From NCBI GenBank assembly GCA_963826475.1, contig CAWGXC010000002.1, positions 146,154 through 210,153 of the forward strand: 64,000 nucleotides of DNA, read 5' to 3'. The stretch comes from RHKX01 sp963826475 (GTDB lineage Bacteria; Actinomycetota; Thermoleophilia; Solirubrobacterales; 70-9). Positions 43,128 to 53,290 of the stretch are shown piece by piece (positions within the stretch are counted from its first letter, which is position 1; each line of letters starts with the position of its first letter). A model generated the notes under the pieces. The model was not told the origin of the DNA, did no database searches, and was given only the letters and a program-made list of their open reading frames with translations. A program made the position numbers and the translations under genes.

Positions 43128-44138
43128 ATGCGCAGCTCTCCCGAGTTCGACCTGCTCGCCGCGATCCGCGCTCGGATGGCCGTCACGCGCGAGTCGCACG
43201 AGGGAGCACCGATCGCGGTCGGGATCGGCGACGACGCCGCGGTGACCATTCCCGGCGGCGCGATCGCGGTCACCGTCGACGCGCTCGTCGAAGGGGTCGG
43301 CTTTCGCCGCCGGTGGTGCCCGCCACGCGCGGTCGGGCGCAAGGCGCTCGGAGCTGCCCTCAGCGACCTCGCCGCGATGGGCGCTCGCGCCGGAGAGGCC
43401 TACGTCTGGGTGGGCGCCCCGCGGGGGTTCGGCGACGCCGAGTGCCTGGAGCTCTGCGCCGGCATCGCCGAGCTGGCGAGCGAGCACGACGTCGCGGTCC
43501 TCGGGGGTGACCTGACGGAAGCCGGAGAGCTCTCGGTCTGCGTCACCGCGGTCGGTCATGCTCGCCTTGCGGACGACCTCCTCGGCAGGGACGGAGCGGA
43601 GGCGGGCTTCTCGCTCTGCGTGACCGGTGCGCTCGGCGGAGCAGCTGCCGGCCTGATGGTGCTCGAGCACGACGAGCTCGGCGCGGAGGTCACGCCGTCG
43701 GCGCGGGAGGCGGTCGTCTCGAGGCAGCTCTCCCCGGTCCCGCGGCTCGCCGCAGGCCTTGCGCTCGCGGGCAGTGGAGCCCGGGCGATGATCGACGTCT
43801 CCGACGGCCTCGGCGCTGACGCCGAGCATCTCGCCGCGGCGAGCGGAATCGGAATCGAGATCGAGCTGGAGCTCGTCCCGGTCGGGGACGGTGTGCGGGA
43901 GGTGGCGCTCGCCGCCGGCCGCGACCCGATCGAGCTGGTCGCCTCCGGGGGAGAGGACTACGAGCTGCTCTGCGCGATTCCGCGAGCAGCGCTCGCCGAG
44001 TGCCGTGCGGCCGTGGCCGCCGGCGGATCGAGGCTGACCGAGATCGGCCGCTTCGTCGACGGTGGGTCGGTGCGGCTCAGGCTCCCCGGGGGGCGATCAG
44101 TGCCGGTGGACGGGCACGATCAGCGTCGGGGACGGTGA
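43128..44138 (+). CDS. thiL: Thiamine-monophosphate kinase ThiL
   Basis: This enzyme of about 336 residues phosphorylates thiamine phosphate to the diphosphate cofactor. VGIGDDAAV near the N terminus, DLAAMGA, VLGGDLTEAG and MIDVSDGLGADAEHLA are ThiL/PurM-superfamily landmarks. SGGEDYELL is also present. The ATG at 43128 puts SPEFDLL at the expected place. A TTG at 43092 overlapping the upstream stop (TTGA) would add 12 residues and fits the coupling habit of this genome. The last 62 nt overlap an antisense gene. No other thiamine gene is adjacent. Confidence 0.93.
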   Translation: MRSSPEFDLLAAIRARMAVTRESHEGAPIAVGIGDDAAVTIPGGAIAVTVDALVEGVGFRRRWCPPRAVGRKALGAALSDLAAMGARAGEAYVWVGAPRGFGDAECLELCAGIAELASEHDVAVLGGDLTEAGELSVCVTAVGHARLADDLLGRDGAEAGFSLCVTGALGGAAAGLMVLEHDELGAEVTPSAREAVVSRQLSPVPRLAAGLALAGSGARAMIDVSDGLGADAEHLAAASGIGIEIELELVPVGDGVREVALAAGRDPIELVASGGEDYELLCAIPRAALAECRAAVAAGGSRLTEIGRFVDGGSVRLRLPGGRSVPVDGHDQRRGR

Positions 44139-44391
44139 TCAGCTCCCGGTCGAGCACGTTCGCGCCGATGCGTTGAAGCATTGCCGCGGCTACGCGCTCG
44201 GAATTGACCCGATACTCGCCTCGTGCGACCTGTCGGTGGACGGACTCGAGCTGCTCACTATGGGCTTGCATGGAACCTCGCTCGATTGTGGGGACGGAGG
44301 AATCCTTTCCTCCCGATGATTCATCGACGCTCTCCCCGACCCCTTTAATCGGATCGGACGGCTGTCCACTTTCGTGACCGCTCCCGTTCAT
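44077..44391 (-). CDS. FlgM-like anti-sigma factor domain protein
   Basis: This 104-residue protein has a disordered polar N terminus and, at residues 45-75, the segment SEQLESVHRQVARGEYRV followed by VAAAML. That matches the C-terminal FlgM signature (repeating hydrophobics, G-x-Y, then VA-x-x-ML) of anti-sigma-28 proteins. The ATG overlaps the stop of the upstream membrane protein (ATGA). The 3' end runs 62 nt into thiL on the other strand. No flagellar or sigma gene is in the window, so target and function are open. Confidence 0.65.
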   Translation of the reverse strand: MNGSGHESGQPSDPIKGVGESVDESSGGKDSSVPTIERGSMQAHSEQLESVHRQVARGEYRVNSERVAAAMLQRIGANVLDRELITVPDADRARPPALIAPRGA

Positions 44392-46157
44392 CGTCGCGGC
44401 AGGGAGGACGAGGTGGCACCGAGCGCACCCGGGCCGGCGTGCGAACCCGCTCCCCGAATGGGGACGCCGGCGATCGGGGGGGTCATGCGGCCCGCCGACG
44501 CGGCCGCTGCCACGCACGCGATCAGACCTCCGATCAGCGCGCACCAGAGGATGGACATAACCGGGCCGATCTGCCCGTCGGCGATCATCAGAAGCAGGTT
44601 CCAGGGCCCGCTCGCGCCGAGATCGAGGTGCGCCGACACCGTCGCGAACGCCGCGAGGGCGCCGGCCGCCGAGAGGACGGCGACGATGGCGACGAGGACC
44701 GTGCGCGGTGGGCCGGCGGCCCGTGCCGGAAGCAGCCACACGTGCGCTGCCGGCGCCAGCAGCAGCGCGAGGTACGGGTTCAGCAGCCAGATGCCGAGGA
44801 GAGCGAAGCCGCAGAGGATTCCCGCGGCTGCGGCGAGGGTGTGGGGTTCGATGTCGAGGGGAGTTCGCATCGGCCTGATCAGCAAGCCGGCGAGGACGAA
44901 GGCGGCCGCGAGCACGCCGAAGGCGATCGGCGCCTCGCTCCCGGCCGTGAATCGAGCCGGGTCGTATGGGAAGCCCGGCCGCGGCACCAGCCCGAACAGG
45001 GCCAGGAGGTAGAGCAGCGACAGGGCCGCGAGCGGGGGCGCGGCCCTCTCGATCACCCAGAAGGCGGATCTCCTCGTGCGCCAGTCGACGCGGAACTCGC
45101 GCAGCCAGGTGTCGGCGGCCGCGAGCAGCGGCGCGAGCAGCAGGGTCAGTGCGAGCACCGAAAGCGTCCAGCCGGGGATCAGGTTGTCGCCGAGGCGGAT
45201 GTACGAATCCGGGCCGTCGGCGGGCGCACCATCGGCATCGTCGAGCGTGAGCAGCAGGTTGAGCACGGCGCTCCCGCTGGCCTCGAGCGTTGTCGGGGAG
45301 GCGGTCACCGCGTCCCTGGAGTCCGCCGGCAGCTGGCGCTCTCCAGCGGAGCTGATCGCCACCGCCTCGATCCCCGCGTCGCGAAGGGCCGCCTGCTCAC
45401 CGAGGCCCATCGGCACGGCCAGGCGCGAGAGCCCCAGCCAGGTTCCGGGGGCCGGATCGCGTTGGTCGAACGCGCTCGACGCGATCGTGCGGGCGGTCTG
45501 GACCAGCTGGGCCGATGGGCTCTCCGGGTCGGTTCCCGACGAGACCACGAAGGGGGGCTTCGGATCCCTCGCGCCCGGCTGCGAGATCACGACCGCGGCG
45601 TCGATGGTCTCGGTCCTCGGCAGGCTGTCGATCAGCTCTCTGGCGCCGCGCTCGCCGTCACTGCCGCCGTCGGTGGAGGCGAGGACGATCGTCCGCTCGT
45701 GACGAGATCCGCCGAGGCTGTCGGCGATGTTGACGAGCGTCGCCGTCGCGGCCGCGCTCGACGCTGCGCCCGGACCATCGGCGGAGTCGCGATCGGCGAC
45801 GACGAGCAGGGTGCTCTCCGAACTGCCCGGCAGCGTCAGCAGGACGTTTTGCAACTTGACGTCCTCGCCGTCGTAGGTGGAGTCGAAGTCCTGGACCGAG
45901 ACCTCGCCTCCCTCGATCTCGCCGAACCGGCTGCGCACCAGGTCGGCGGTGGTGGCGTCACCGTCGGAGCCCGGGGTGCGATCGGGAGCCGCGGCGACGA
46001 TCGAGCGGGTCGTCCGCGACGCATCGCCGACGTTGAAGGTCGGCGAGGAGATCGGCTGCTGGAGCGCGCTCGGGATCGGCTCGAGCGAGAACATGAGCAG
46101 GACGAAAGCCGCAACTGCGGGGAGCAATGCGGCGCGGTAGATCCTCGGGTCGAACAT
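44388..46157 (-). CDS. M28 peptidase-like membrane protein, zinc site lost
   Basis: This 589-residue protein has an N-terminal membrane segment, then an extracytoplasmic domain of about 260 residues that follows the M28 aminopeptidase pattern. Seven or eight membrane helices come last. Where M28 enzymes have AHxDS and GAxD zinc ligands, this protein has ADRDS (Asp122) and GAAS (Ser133), and the catalytic Glu-Glu region reads STDGG. It is therefore probably a binding or scaffold protein. The stop overlaps the FlgM-like gene. It is divergent from the response regulator. Confidence 0.75.
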   Translation of the reverse strand: MFDPRIYRAALLPAVAAFVLLMFSLEPIPSALQQPISSPTFNVGDASRTTRSIVAAAPDRTPGSDGDATTADLVRSRFGEIEGGEVSVQDFDSTYDGEDVKLQNVLLTLPGSSESTLLVVADRDSADGPGAASSAAATATLVNIADSLGGSRHERTIVLASTDGGSDGERGARELIDSLPRTETIDAAVVISQPGARDPKPPFVVSSGTDPESPSAQLVQTARTIASSAFDQRDPAPGTWLGLSRLAVPMGLGEQAALRDAGIEAVAISSAGERQLPADSRDAVTASPTTLEASGSAVLNLLLTLDDADGAPADGPDSYIRLGDNLIPGWTLSVLALTLLLAPLLAAADTWLREFRVDWRTRRSAFWVIERAAPPLAALSLLYLLALFGLVPRPGFPYDPARFTAGSEAPIAFGVLAAAFVLAGLLIRPMRTPLDIEPHTLAAAAGILCGFALLGIWLLNPYLALLLAPAAHVWLLPARAAGPPRTVLVAIVAVLSAAGALAAFATVSAHLDLGASGPWNLLLMIADGQIGPVMSILWCALIGGLIACVAAAASAGRMTPPIAGVPIRGAGSHAGPGALGATSSSLPRR

Positions 46158-46174
46158 CGCTAGGCCGGTGAAAC

Positions 46175-46180
46175 TAACCT
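46175..46180 (+). promoter_or_regulatory. Putative -10 box of the response regulator operon
   Basis: TAACCT ends 6 nt before the ATG at 46187 in the 29-nt divergent spacer, with no ribosome site. Confidence 0.35.
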
Positions 46181-46186
46181 CTCCGC

Positions 46187-46909
46187 ATGGTGGAGGCTTC
46201 GGCTCGCATCCTTCTCGTCGACGACGAGGAGGCGATTCAGACGCTGCTTGCGTATCCGCTGCGCAAGGAGGGCTACGAGGTCGTGGCCGCCCGTGACGGC
46301 CGTCAGGCCCTCGATCTCTTCGCCGACCAGCGCTTTGACCTCGTCGTGCTCGACGTGATGATGCCGCGCCTCGACGGGATCGAAGTGTGCCGCCGCCTGC
46401 GCTCCCGGAGCCAGGTTCCGATCATCATGCTGACCGCGCGCGACGATGAGGTCGACAAGGTCCTCGGCCTCGAGATCGGCGCCGACGACTACATCACCAA
46501 GCCGTTCAGCGTCCGCGAGTTCCGCAGCCGCGTCAAGGCGGCGTTGCGGCGAACGCGAATGGCGGGCTCGGGGCATCCCGAGGGCCTGATCACTTCCGGT
46601 GAGCTTTCGATCGACTTCTCCCGCCGCCAGGTGAAGGTGCGGGGGGAGCGGGTTCAGCTCACCTACGTCGAGTTCGAGATCCTCGCGGCGCTTGCGCAGA
46701 GCCCCGGTCGCGTGTTTGACCGCGACACGCTGCTCGAGCGCGTCTGGGGCGATAGCGCCTACCGCGATCCGCGCACGATCGACGTCCACATTCGCCATCT
46801 TCGCGAGAAGGTCGAGCAGGACGCCAAGGAGCCCGAGTACCTGTTCACCGTTCGTGGCGTCGGGTACCGGTTTCGTGACGAGGGCGGCTCGATGGCACCG
46901 CCGGAGTGA
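46187..46909 (+). CDS. OmpR-family two-component response regulator
   Basis: This 240-residue regulator has a receiver domain with acidic pocket VDDEE near 11-15, phospho-acceptor Asp56 in VVLDVMMP and Lys105 in ITKPF. A C-terminal winged helix follows (LTYVEFEILAAL, RDPRTIDVHIRHLREKVE, FTVRGVGYRF). It should bind DNA as a dimer after phosphorylation by the kinase encoded next. The kinase start overlaps its stop (GTGA). The first gene of a three-gene unit with an HtrA lipoprotein, it may govern an envelope stress response. Confidence 0.95.
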   Translation: MVEASARILLVDDEEAIQTLLAYPLRKEGYEVVAARDGRQALDLFADQRFDLVVLDVMMPRLDGIEVCRRLRSRSQVPIIMLTARDDEVDKVLGLEIGADDYITKPFSVREFRSRVKAALRRTRMAGSGHPEGLITSGELSIDFSRRQVKVRGERVQLTYVEFEILAALAQSPGRVFDRDTLLERVWGDSAYRDPRTIDVHIRHLREKVEQDAKEPEYLFTVRGVGYRFRDEGGSMAPPE

Positions 46910-48371
46910 GCGCGCTCCCTCGCCGCCGGCCGAGCCGCAGGCCGCTCGGGAGCGTTCGCACCCAGCTGGTCCTGCTGTTCTTCGCCATCACGACCGCCGC
47001 GGTCGGGTTCGTCTATCTCTACGTCGTCCCCCAGCTCAGCTCGAGCCTCACCTCCGAGCGGCTCGAGCGGCTCGAGCAGCAGGGCACCGAGGAGCTCGAT
47101 CGGTTGCGAGCCGCCTCGTTGCGGAACCTCGGCGAGCGCGAGCTCTCGGCGCTCGTCCGGCGCAGCGCCGCCGACGTCGATGCACGGGTGACTCTGCTCG
47201 GCGTCCGTGACGGTGTCCCGAGCTTCGTCCTCGCCGACTCCGAGCTCGAGAGCAACGCGATCGAGCCCACGTATCCCGCGGCGACCGGCGCGGCGATCAG
47301 CGGGGCGACGCGCTCGGCGGTCGAGACCGTTCGGGGCCGGCGGATCGGCGAGACCGCCATCCCGGTCCCCGGCGGGACCCCGCCGAGCGCGTCGACCGCG
47401 AGCTGGATCGTGGTGCTCTCGACTCCGCTCGAGGACGTCGAGGCGAACGTGGCGCTGATCCGCCGCCAGACGCTGATCGCCGGCGGCATCGCACTCGTCG
47501 CGGCTCTGTTCGCCGCCTACGTCGCCGCCGGCATGCACGCTCGTCGCCTCCGCCGCCTCGAGCGGGCCGCCGAGCGGGTCGCGCGCGGCGACTTCAGCGT
47601 GCCGATCCCGATCGGGTCCCACGACGAGGTCGGCCAGCTCGCGCTGACGCTCGACGAGATGCAGCGCCGCCTCCGCCGCCTCGACTCGGCGCGACGCGAG
47701 TTCATCGCCAACGCCTCCCACGAGCTGCGGACTCCGATCGCCTCGCTCGGCGGGTTCATCGAGCTTCTCGATGACGATGAGGAGCCCGACGCCGAGTCGC
47801 GCCGGCAGTTCGTCAGGACGATGCGGGGACAGGTCGAACGCCTGACGAAGCTCTCGACCGACCTGCTCGATCTCTCCCGGCTCGATGCAGACGCGATGAG
47901 CTTGAGCAGCGAGCCGCTCAGCCTCCTGGACCTCGCTCGTGACGTGGCCGACGAGTTCGCCGCCGCGGCCCGACGGCATGGGACCGAGATCGCGGTCGTC
48001 CCGGCTGAGGGCCCGACTCCCTTTGTTCAAGCCGATCGGGGAAGAACGATGCAGATCATGCGTATCCTCATCGACAACGCGCTGAAGCACACGCCGCAGG
48101 AAACCGAGATCACGATCACATTCTCCAGCTCAGCAAACGAATGCCGCCTCTCGGTCGTCGACAGCGGACCGGGCATCGCCGCCCGCTCGCGTGACCGCGT
48201 CTTCGAGCGCTTCTTCACCGCGGACTCCGTCAGCGGCTCGGGGCTGGGGCTCGCGATCGCTCGCGAGCTCGCTCGCCTGATGGGTGGCGACGTCGTCCTC
48301 GACCGCGCCCGCGGCAGGCGTACGAGCTTCGCGCTCGTCCTGCCGACCGCGGCAACCGGGGCGACCCCCGC

Positions 48372-48375
<4 letters not shown>
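46906..48375 (+). CDS. Sensor histidine kinase
   Basis: This 489-residue kinase has membrane helices at about 19-41 and 190-208, which flank an external sensor domain of about 145 residues. A HAMP domain (RLERAAERVARGDFSVPI) comes next. The phosphorylation helix has His272 in NASHELRTP, and the ATPase domain has N-box ILIDNALKHTP, DSGPGIA and GSGLGLAIA. It is partnered with the upstream OmpR regulator by a GTGA overlap, and its stop overlaps the HtrA gene. The signal is unknown. Confidence 0.95.
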
Positions 48376-49580
<1,205 letters not shown>

Positions 49581-49659
49581 TCTGATCTCCGGGAACGATC
49601 CTCACCCTCTGCACCCGCTGCGCGATCTGGTCGTCGAGCTCGCCACCGACCTGCGCGAG

Positions 49660-50544
49660 GTGGTGCTGCCTGAGCTGGGGGCGGCGGCGGGCCGCGAGCA
49701 CTCCGGCGACGGCGCCGGGGGCGACGTCACCTTCGCGATCGACGAGCGGGCCGAGAGCCGGATGGAGGAGTTCCTCGCCGAGCGGGCTCCCGACGTAGCC
49801 TTCTACTCCGAGGACCGCGGCATGGTCACCCCCGGTGGCGAGCCGCGCTGGGTGCTCGTGGTCGACCCGATCGACGGCACGCGCCCGGCCATGGCCGGCT
49901 TCGAGTCCGCGTGCGTGTCGGTGGCCGCCGCTCCGCTCGATGACGATCCGACGATGGCCGACGTCGAGGTCGGCTGCGTGATCGAGATCAAGTCGGGTGC
50001 CAGCTTCCTCGCCATCAAGGGTCAGGGAGTCGAGCCCGCTCCCCGCCTCTCGCCGCAGACGGCCCTCGACCGCATGTTCTGGACGTATGGGTTCCGGGGG
50101 CGCCCCGCGGTGCCGACCACGATCGTGCTCGAGGAGCTGATCGACGTGTCCTCGGTCTCAGGCGGCACGTTCGACCTCGGTTCGGCGACCTACGACATGA
50201 CCCGCCTCGTCACCGGCCAGCTCGACGCCTACGTCGAGCCCGGACCGCGGATGATCGATGAGGTCGACTGGGTCCGCGCCGAGTTCGAGCGGGTCGGCCG
50301 CGGTGCGATCCTCAACAACTCGCCCTACGACCTCGCCGCCGCCGCGCTGATCTGTGAGGAGGCGGGCGTGGTGCTCACCGGCGCCGCCGGCGAGTCGCTG
50401 GGCGGCCGGAGGCTGCTCGGCTCGGGCCATGACTTTCAGATGTCCTGCGTGTGCGCGTCGAACGCCGAGCTGCACGCGGCGATCATCGCCTCGCTCGACG
50501 CCGGGATCGAGCGGCTGCGCCGGGCTGGGCCCACCGACGGCTGA
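49660..50544 (+). CDS. Inositol monophosphatase-family phosphatase
   Basis: This protein of at least 294 residues belongs to the lithium-sensitive IMPase/FBPase family. The metal-binding motif VVDPIDGTR is intact, and the second one appears as NNSPYDLAAAALICEEAG. The usual W-D in that block is replaced by Y-D. GTG 49660 is the first ordinary start. The frame is open for about 25 more codons upstream and reads like the family's first helix (LRDLVVELATDLREV), so translation may begin at a CTG or ATC just after the HtrA stop. It lies 47 nt before treT. Confidence 0.8.
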   Translation: MVLPELGAAAGREHSGDGAGGDVTFAIDERAESRMEEFLAERAPDVAFYSEDRGMVTPGGEPRWVLVVDPIDGTRPAMAGFESACVSVAAAPLDDDPTMADVEVGCVIEIKSGASFLAIKGQGVEPAPRLSPQTALDRMFWTYGFRGRPAVPTTIVLEELIDVSSVSGGTFDLGSATYDMTRLVTGQLDAYVEPGPRMIDEVDWVRAEFERVGRGAILNNSPYDLAAAALICEEAGVVLTGAAGESLGGRRLLGSGHDFQMSCVCASNAELHAAIIASLDAGIERLRRAGPTDG

Positions 50545-50579
50545 ACCGCGAGGTACGTCTGGGCGTCGAGTCCGGCCGA

Positions 50580-50585
50580 TAGCCT
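50580..50585 (+). promoter_or_regulatory. treT: Putative -10 box of treT
   Basis: TAGCCT ends 6 nt before the GTG of treT, without a ribosome site between. Confidence 0.35.
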
Positions 50586-50591
50586 GAGCGC

Positions 50592-51833
50592 GTGCTGCAG
50601 GAGGTCAACCCCGGCGCCCGTTCGCTGGTCGATTACACCCACATCGTCGGTCGTCCGCTCGTCGAGCAGATCCGGTCGCTGGCGGAGGGTCTGCAGGGCA
50701 AGCGGGTGCTGCACCTGAGCGCCACCGCGTTCGGTGGGGGGGTCTCCGAGATCCTCTACACGCTCGTCCCGTTGATGCGCGACGTCGGCATCGACGCACA
50801 CTGGCAGGTGATCCTCGGGCGGGAGGAGTTCTACAACGTCACCAAGCTGATGCACAACTCGCTCCAGGGCGCCCCCGAGTCGCTCGACGAGGTTCAGCGA
50901 ACGACATATGACCGCTACAACCACCTCAACGCGATGGGGATGGAGGGGGGCTGGGACATCGTCGTCGTCCACGATCCCCAGCCGGCGATGCTGAAGACCT
51001 ACGCGCCGGAGAACGCGAAGAAGTGGGTCTGGCGCTGCCACATCGACCTCTCGACGCCGAACCCGGACACGCTCGAGCTGATCCTGCCCCACATCCGCGG
51101 CTACGACGCGAGCTTCTGGCACGTCGACGACTACGTCCCCGATGCGATGCGCGATGCCCCGAACGTCCGCATCGTGCCGCCGGCGATCGATCCGCTCGCC
51201 TCCAAGAACATGGCGCTCTCGAGCGAGGACGCCGCCTTCGTCAGCCGCCAGTTCGGGATCGACCCCGAACGCCCGCTGATGTTGCAGGTCTCCCGCTTCG
51301 ACCCGTGGAAGGACCCCCGGGGCGTGATCGACGCCTATCGGATGGTCAACGAGAGGATTCCCGAGGTGCAGCTCGCGCTGGTCGGATCGATGGCGACCGA
51401 CGATCCCGAGGGCTGGGAGTTCCTGCAGGAGACGGTCGCCTATGCCGAGGGCGATCCTGACGTCAAGATCCTCAACAACCTCAACAACGTCGGCGCGATC
51501 GAGGTCAACGCCTTCCAGTCGCAGGCCGACGTCTGCATCCAGAAGTCCATTCGCGAGGGCTTCGGCTTGACCGTGACCGAGGCGATGTGGAAGGCGAAGC
51601 CCACGATCGGTGGCGACGTCGGCGGGATCCCGCAGCAGATCGTCGACGGGGAGTCCGGCTACCTGGTGTCCTCCGCGGCGGAGTGCGCCGAACGCACGCT
51701 CGACTTCCTCGGCGACCCTGACCTGAGCCTGCGCCTCGGCCGCGCGGGCAAGGAGCATGTGCGGGAGCGCTTTCTGACGCCGCGCCTGCTGCGCGATTAC
51801 GCCCAGCTCTTCTGCGATCTGCTGGACGAGTGA
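50592..51833 (+). CDS. treT: Trehalose glycosyltransferring synthase TreT-like (GT4)
   Basis: This 413-residue GT-B enzyme has LHLSATAFGGGVSEILYTLV at the donor-side loop, VVHDPQP and WRCHIDLSTPNP. The C-terminal block is LQVSRFDPWKDPRG, and SIREGFGLTVTEAMWKAKP is the nucleotide-sugar site. These match TreT and trehalose phosphorylase-type GT4 enzymes, which join nucleotide-glucose (or glucose-1-phosphate) and glucose into trehalose in one step. Direction and donor cannot be settled from sequence. The stop overlaps the otsA ATG by one base, so two trehalose-type synthases share a transcript. Confidence 0.87.
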   Translation: MLQEVNPGARSLVDYTHIVGRPLVEQIRSLAEGLQGKRVLHLSATAFGGGVSEILYTLVPLMRDVGIDAHWQVILGREEFYNVTKLMHNSLQGAPESLDEVQRTTYDRYNHLNAMGMEGGWDIVVVHDPQPAMLKTYAPENAKKWVWRCHIDLSTPNPDTLELILPHIRGYDASFWHVDDYVPDAMRDAPNVRIVPPAIDPLASKNMALSSEDAAFVSRQFGIDPERPLMLQVSRFDPWKDPRGVIDAYRMVNERIPEVQLALVGSMATDDPEGWEFLQETVAYAEGDPDVKILNNLNNVGAIEVNAFQSQADVCIQKSIREGFGLTVTEAMWKAKPTIGGDVGGIPQQIVDGESGYLVSSAAECAERTLDFLGDPDLSLRLGRAGKEHVRERFLTPRLLRDYAQLFCDLLDE

Positions 51834-53290
51834 TGGCCGGACCCGGGCAACCGCTGATCATCGTCTCCAACCGGGGTCCGGCGGAGTTCGATCGCGATGG
51901 CGGCGAGCGCGTGATCAACCGCGGCGGCGGCGGGCTCGTCACCGCGCTCACCGGCCTCGCCACCCACCGCGACGTCCATTGGATCGCCTCGGCGATGAGC
52001 GACGAGGACATCGTCGTCGCCGGCGAATCGGACGGCCCGGTCGAGATCGAGATGGAGAGCGGTACTTACAAGGTCGATCTCGTCGCCTCCAACCCCGACG
52101 CCTACGAGCTCTTCTACAGCACGATCGCCAACCCCCAGCTCTGGTTCGTCCAGCATTACCTCTGGGACCTATCCAACGCTCCCGACATTCGCGCCGAGGA
52201 GAAGTACGCGTGGGAGGGCGGCTACAAGATCGTCAACGAGGACATCGCCCGCGCCGTGATCAAGAACATCGAGGGCGAGGACGAGCCACTCGTGATGTTC
52301 CACGACTACCACCTATACACGGCTCCGGCGATCGTTCGCGAAGCCCGTCCCGATGCCTTTCTACATCACTTCGTGCACATTCCATGGCCCCACCCGGACG
52401 CCTGGAGAATCCTGCCGCGCGTCTGGCGTGACGCGATCTACGAGGGCCTCCTATCCAACGACATCATCGGCTTCCACACCAGCGCCTACGTCCACAACTT
52501 CCTCGACTGCTGCCGGGAGCTGATGGATTGCGAGGTCGATTACCGCCGGGGCGCGGTCCACTACCAGGGCCGCGAGATCTGGGCCCGCGCGTACCCGCTG
52601 GGCATCGACTCCGAGCGCCTCCGCCGCGCGGCGGCATCCGACGACGTCGCCGACTACGAACGGGAGCTGCTGAGCCGCCGCCGCGAGCACCTGATCATCC
52701 GAGTCGACCGCGCCGATCTCTCCAAGAACGTCCTGCGCGGCTTCACCGCCTTCGACCAGTTCCTCACCGACCATCCCGAGTTCCTCGAGAAGGTCACCTT
52801 CATCGCCCACCTTCAGCCATCGCGCCAGGACGTCGCCGAGTACCGCGAATACCTCGAGCGCATCGAGGCCCTGGTCGCCGTCGTCAACCACCGCCACGGC
52901 ACCACCGACTGGATGCCGATCGACCTGCGGGTCTACGAGAACTTCCTCGAGGCGGTCGCCCGCTACAAGCACTACGACCTGCTGATGGTCAACTCGCTCT
53001 TCGACGGGATGAATCTCGTCGCCAAGGAGGCTCCCGCCGTCAACACCCGTGACGGCGTCCTCATCCTCTCCGAGAACACCGGTGCACACGAGGAGCTCGG
53101 CGAGTACGCGCTCAGCGTCAACCCCTTCGACATCGAGGAGCAGGCCGATGCCATCTACCGCGCCCTCACCATGTCGTCGGAGGAGCGCCATCGCCGAGCC
53201 ACCGATCTGCGCGAGATCGTCGAGGCCACCGATCCCGGCATCTGGATCGACCATCAGCTCGAGGACATCGAGGCGAAGCGGGCCGGCTGA
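51833..53290 (+). CDS. otsA: Trehalose-6-phosphate synthase-like GT20 enzyme (OtsA)
   Basis: This 485-residue GT20 enzyme has LIIVSNRGP, VMFHDYHLYTAP, HFVHIPWPHP, IIGFHTSAYVHNFLDC and FDGMNLVAKEAP, all expected of OtsA. The donor loop reads VDRADLSKN in place of the usual ERLDYSKG form; the Arg and Lys are kept. It would make a phosphorylated disaccharide from nucleotide-glucose and glucose-6-phosphate or a related acceptor. No otsB lies in the window. The ATG overlaps the treT stop as TGATG; a GTG 3 nt earlier is also possible. Confidence 0.87.
   Translation: MAGPGQPLIIVSNRGPAEFDRDGGERVINRGGGGLVTALTGLATHRDVHWIASAMSDEDIVVAGESDGPVEIEMESGTYKVDLVASNPDAYELFYSTIANPQLWFVQHYLWDLSNAPDIRAEEKYAWEGGYKIVNEDIARAVIKNIEGEDEPLVMFHDYHLYTAPAIVREARPDAFLHHFVHIPWPHPDAWRILPRVWRDAIYEGLLSNDIIGFHTSAYVHNFLDCCRELMDCEVDYRRGAVHYQGREIWARAYPLGIDSERLRRAAASDDVADYERELLSRRREHLIIRVDRADLSKNVLRGFTAFDQFLTDHPEFLEKVTFIAHLQPSRQDVAEYREYLERIEALVAVVNHRHGTTDWMPIDLRVYENFLEAVARYKHYDLLMVNSLFDGMNLVAKEAPAVNTRDGVLILSENTGAHEELGEYALSVNPFDIEEQADAIYRALTMSSEERHRRATDLREIVEATDPGIWIDHQLEDIEAKRAG

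Noticed and set aside
44439..46163. A 574-codon plus-strand frame opposite the M28-like gene
   Set aside because: The minus strand encodes membrane helices and an M28-like domain with overlapping-codon coupling. The plus frame is low-complexity Arg/Gly/Glu.
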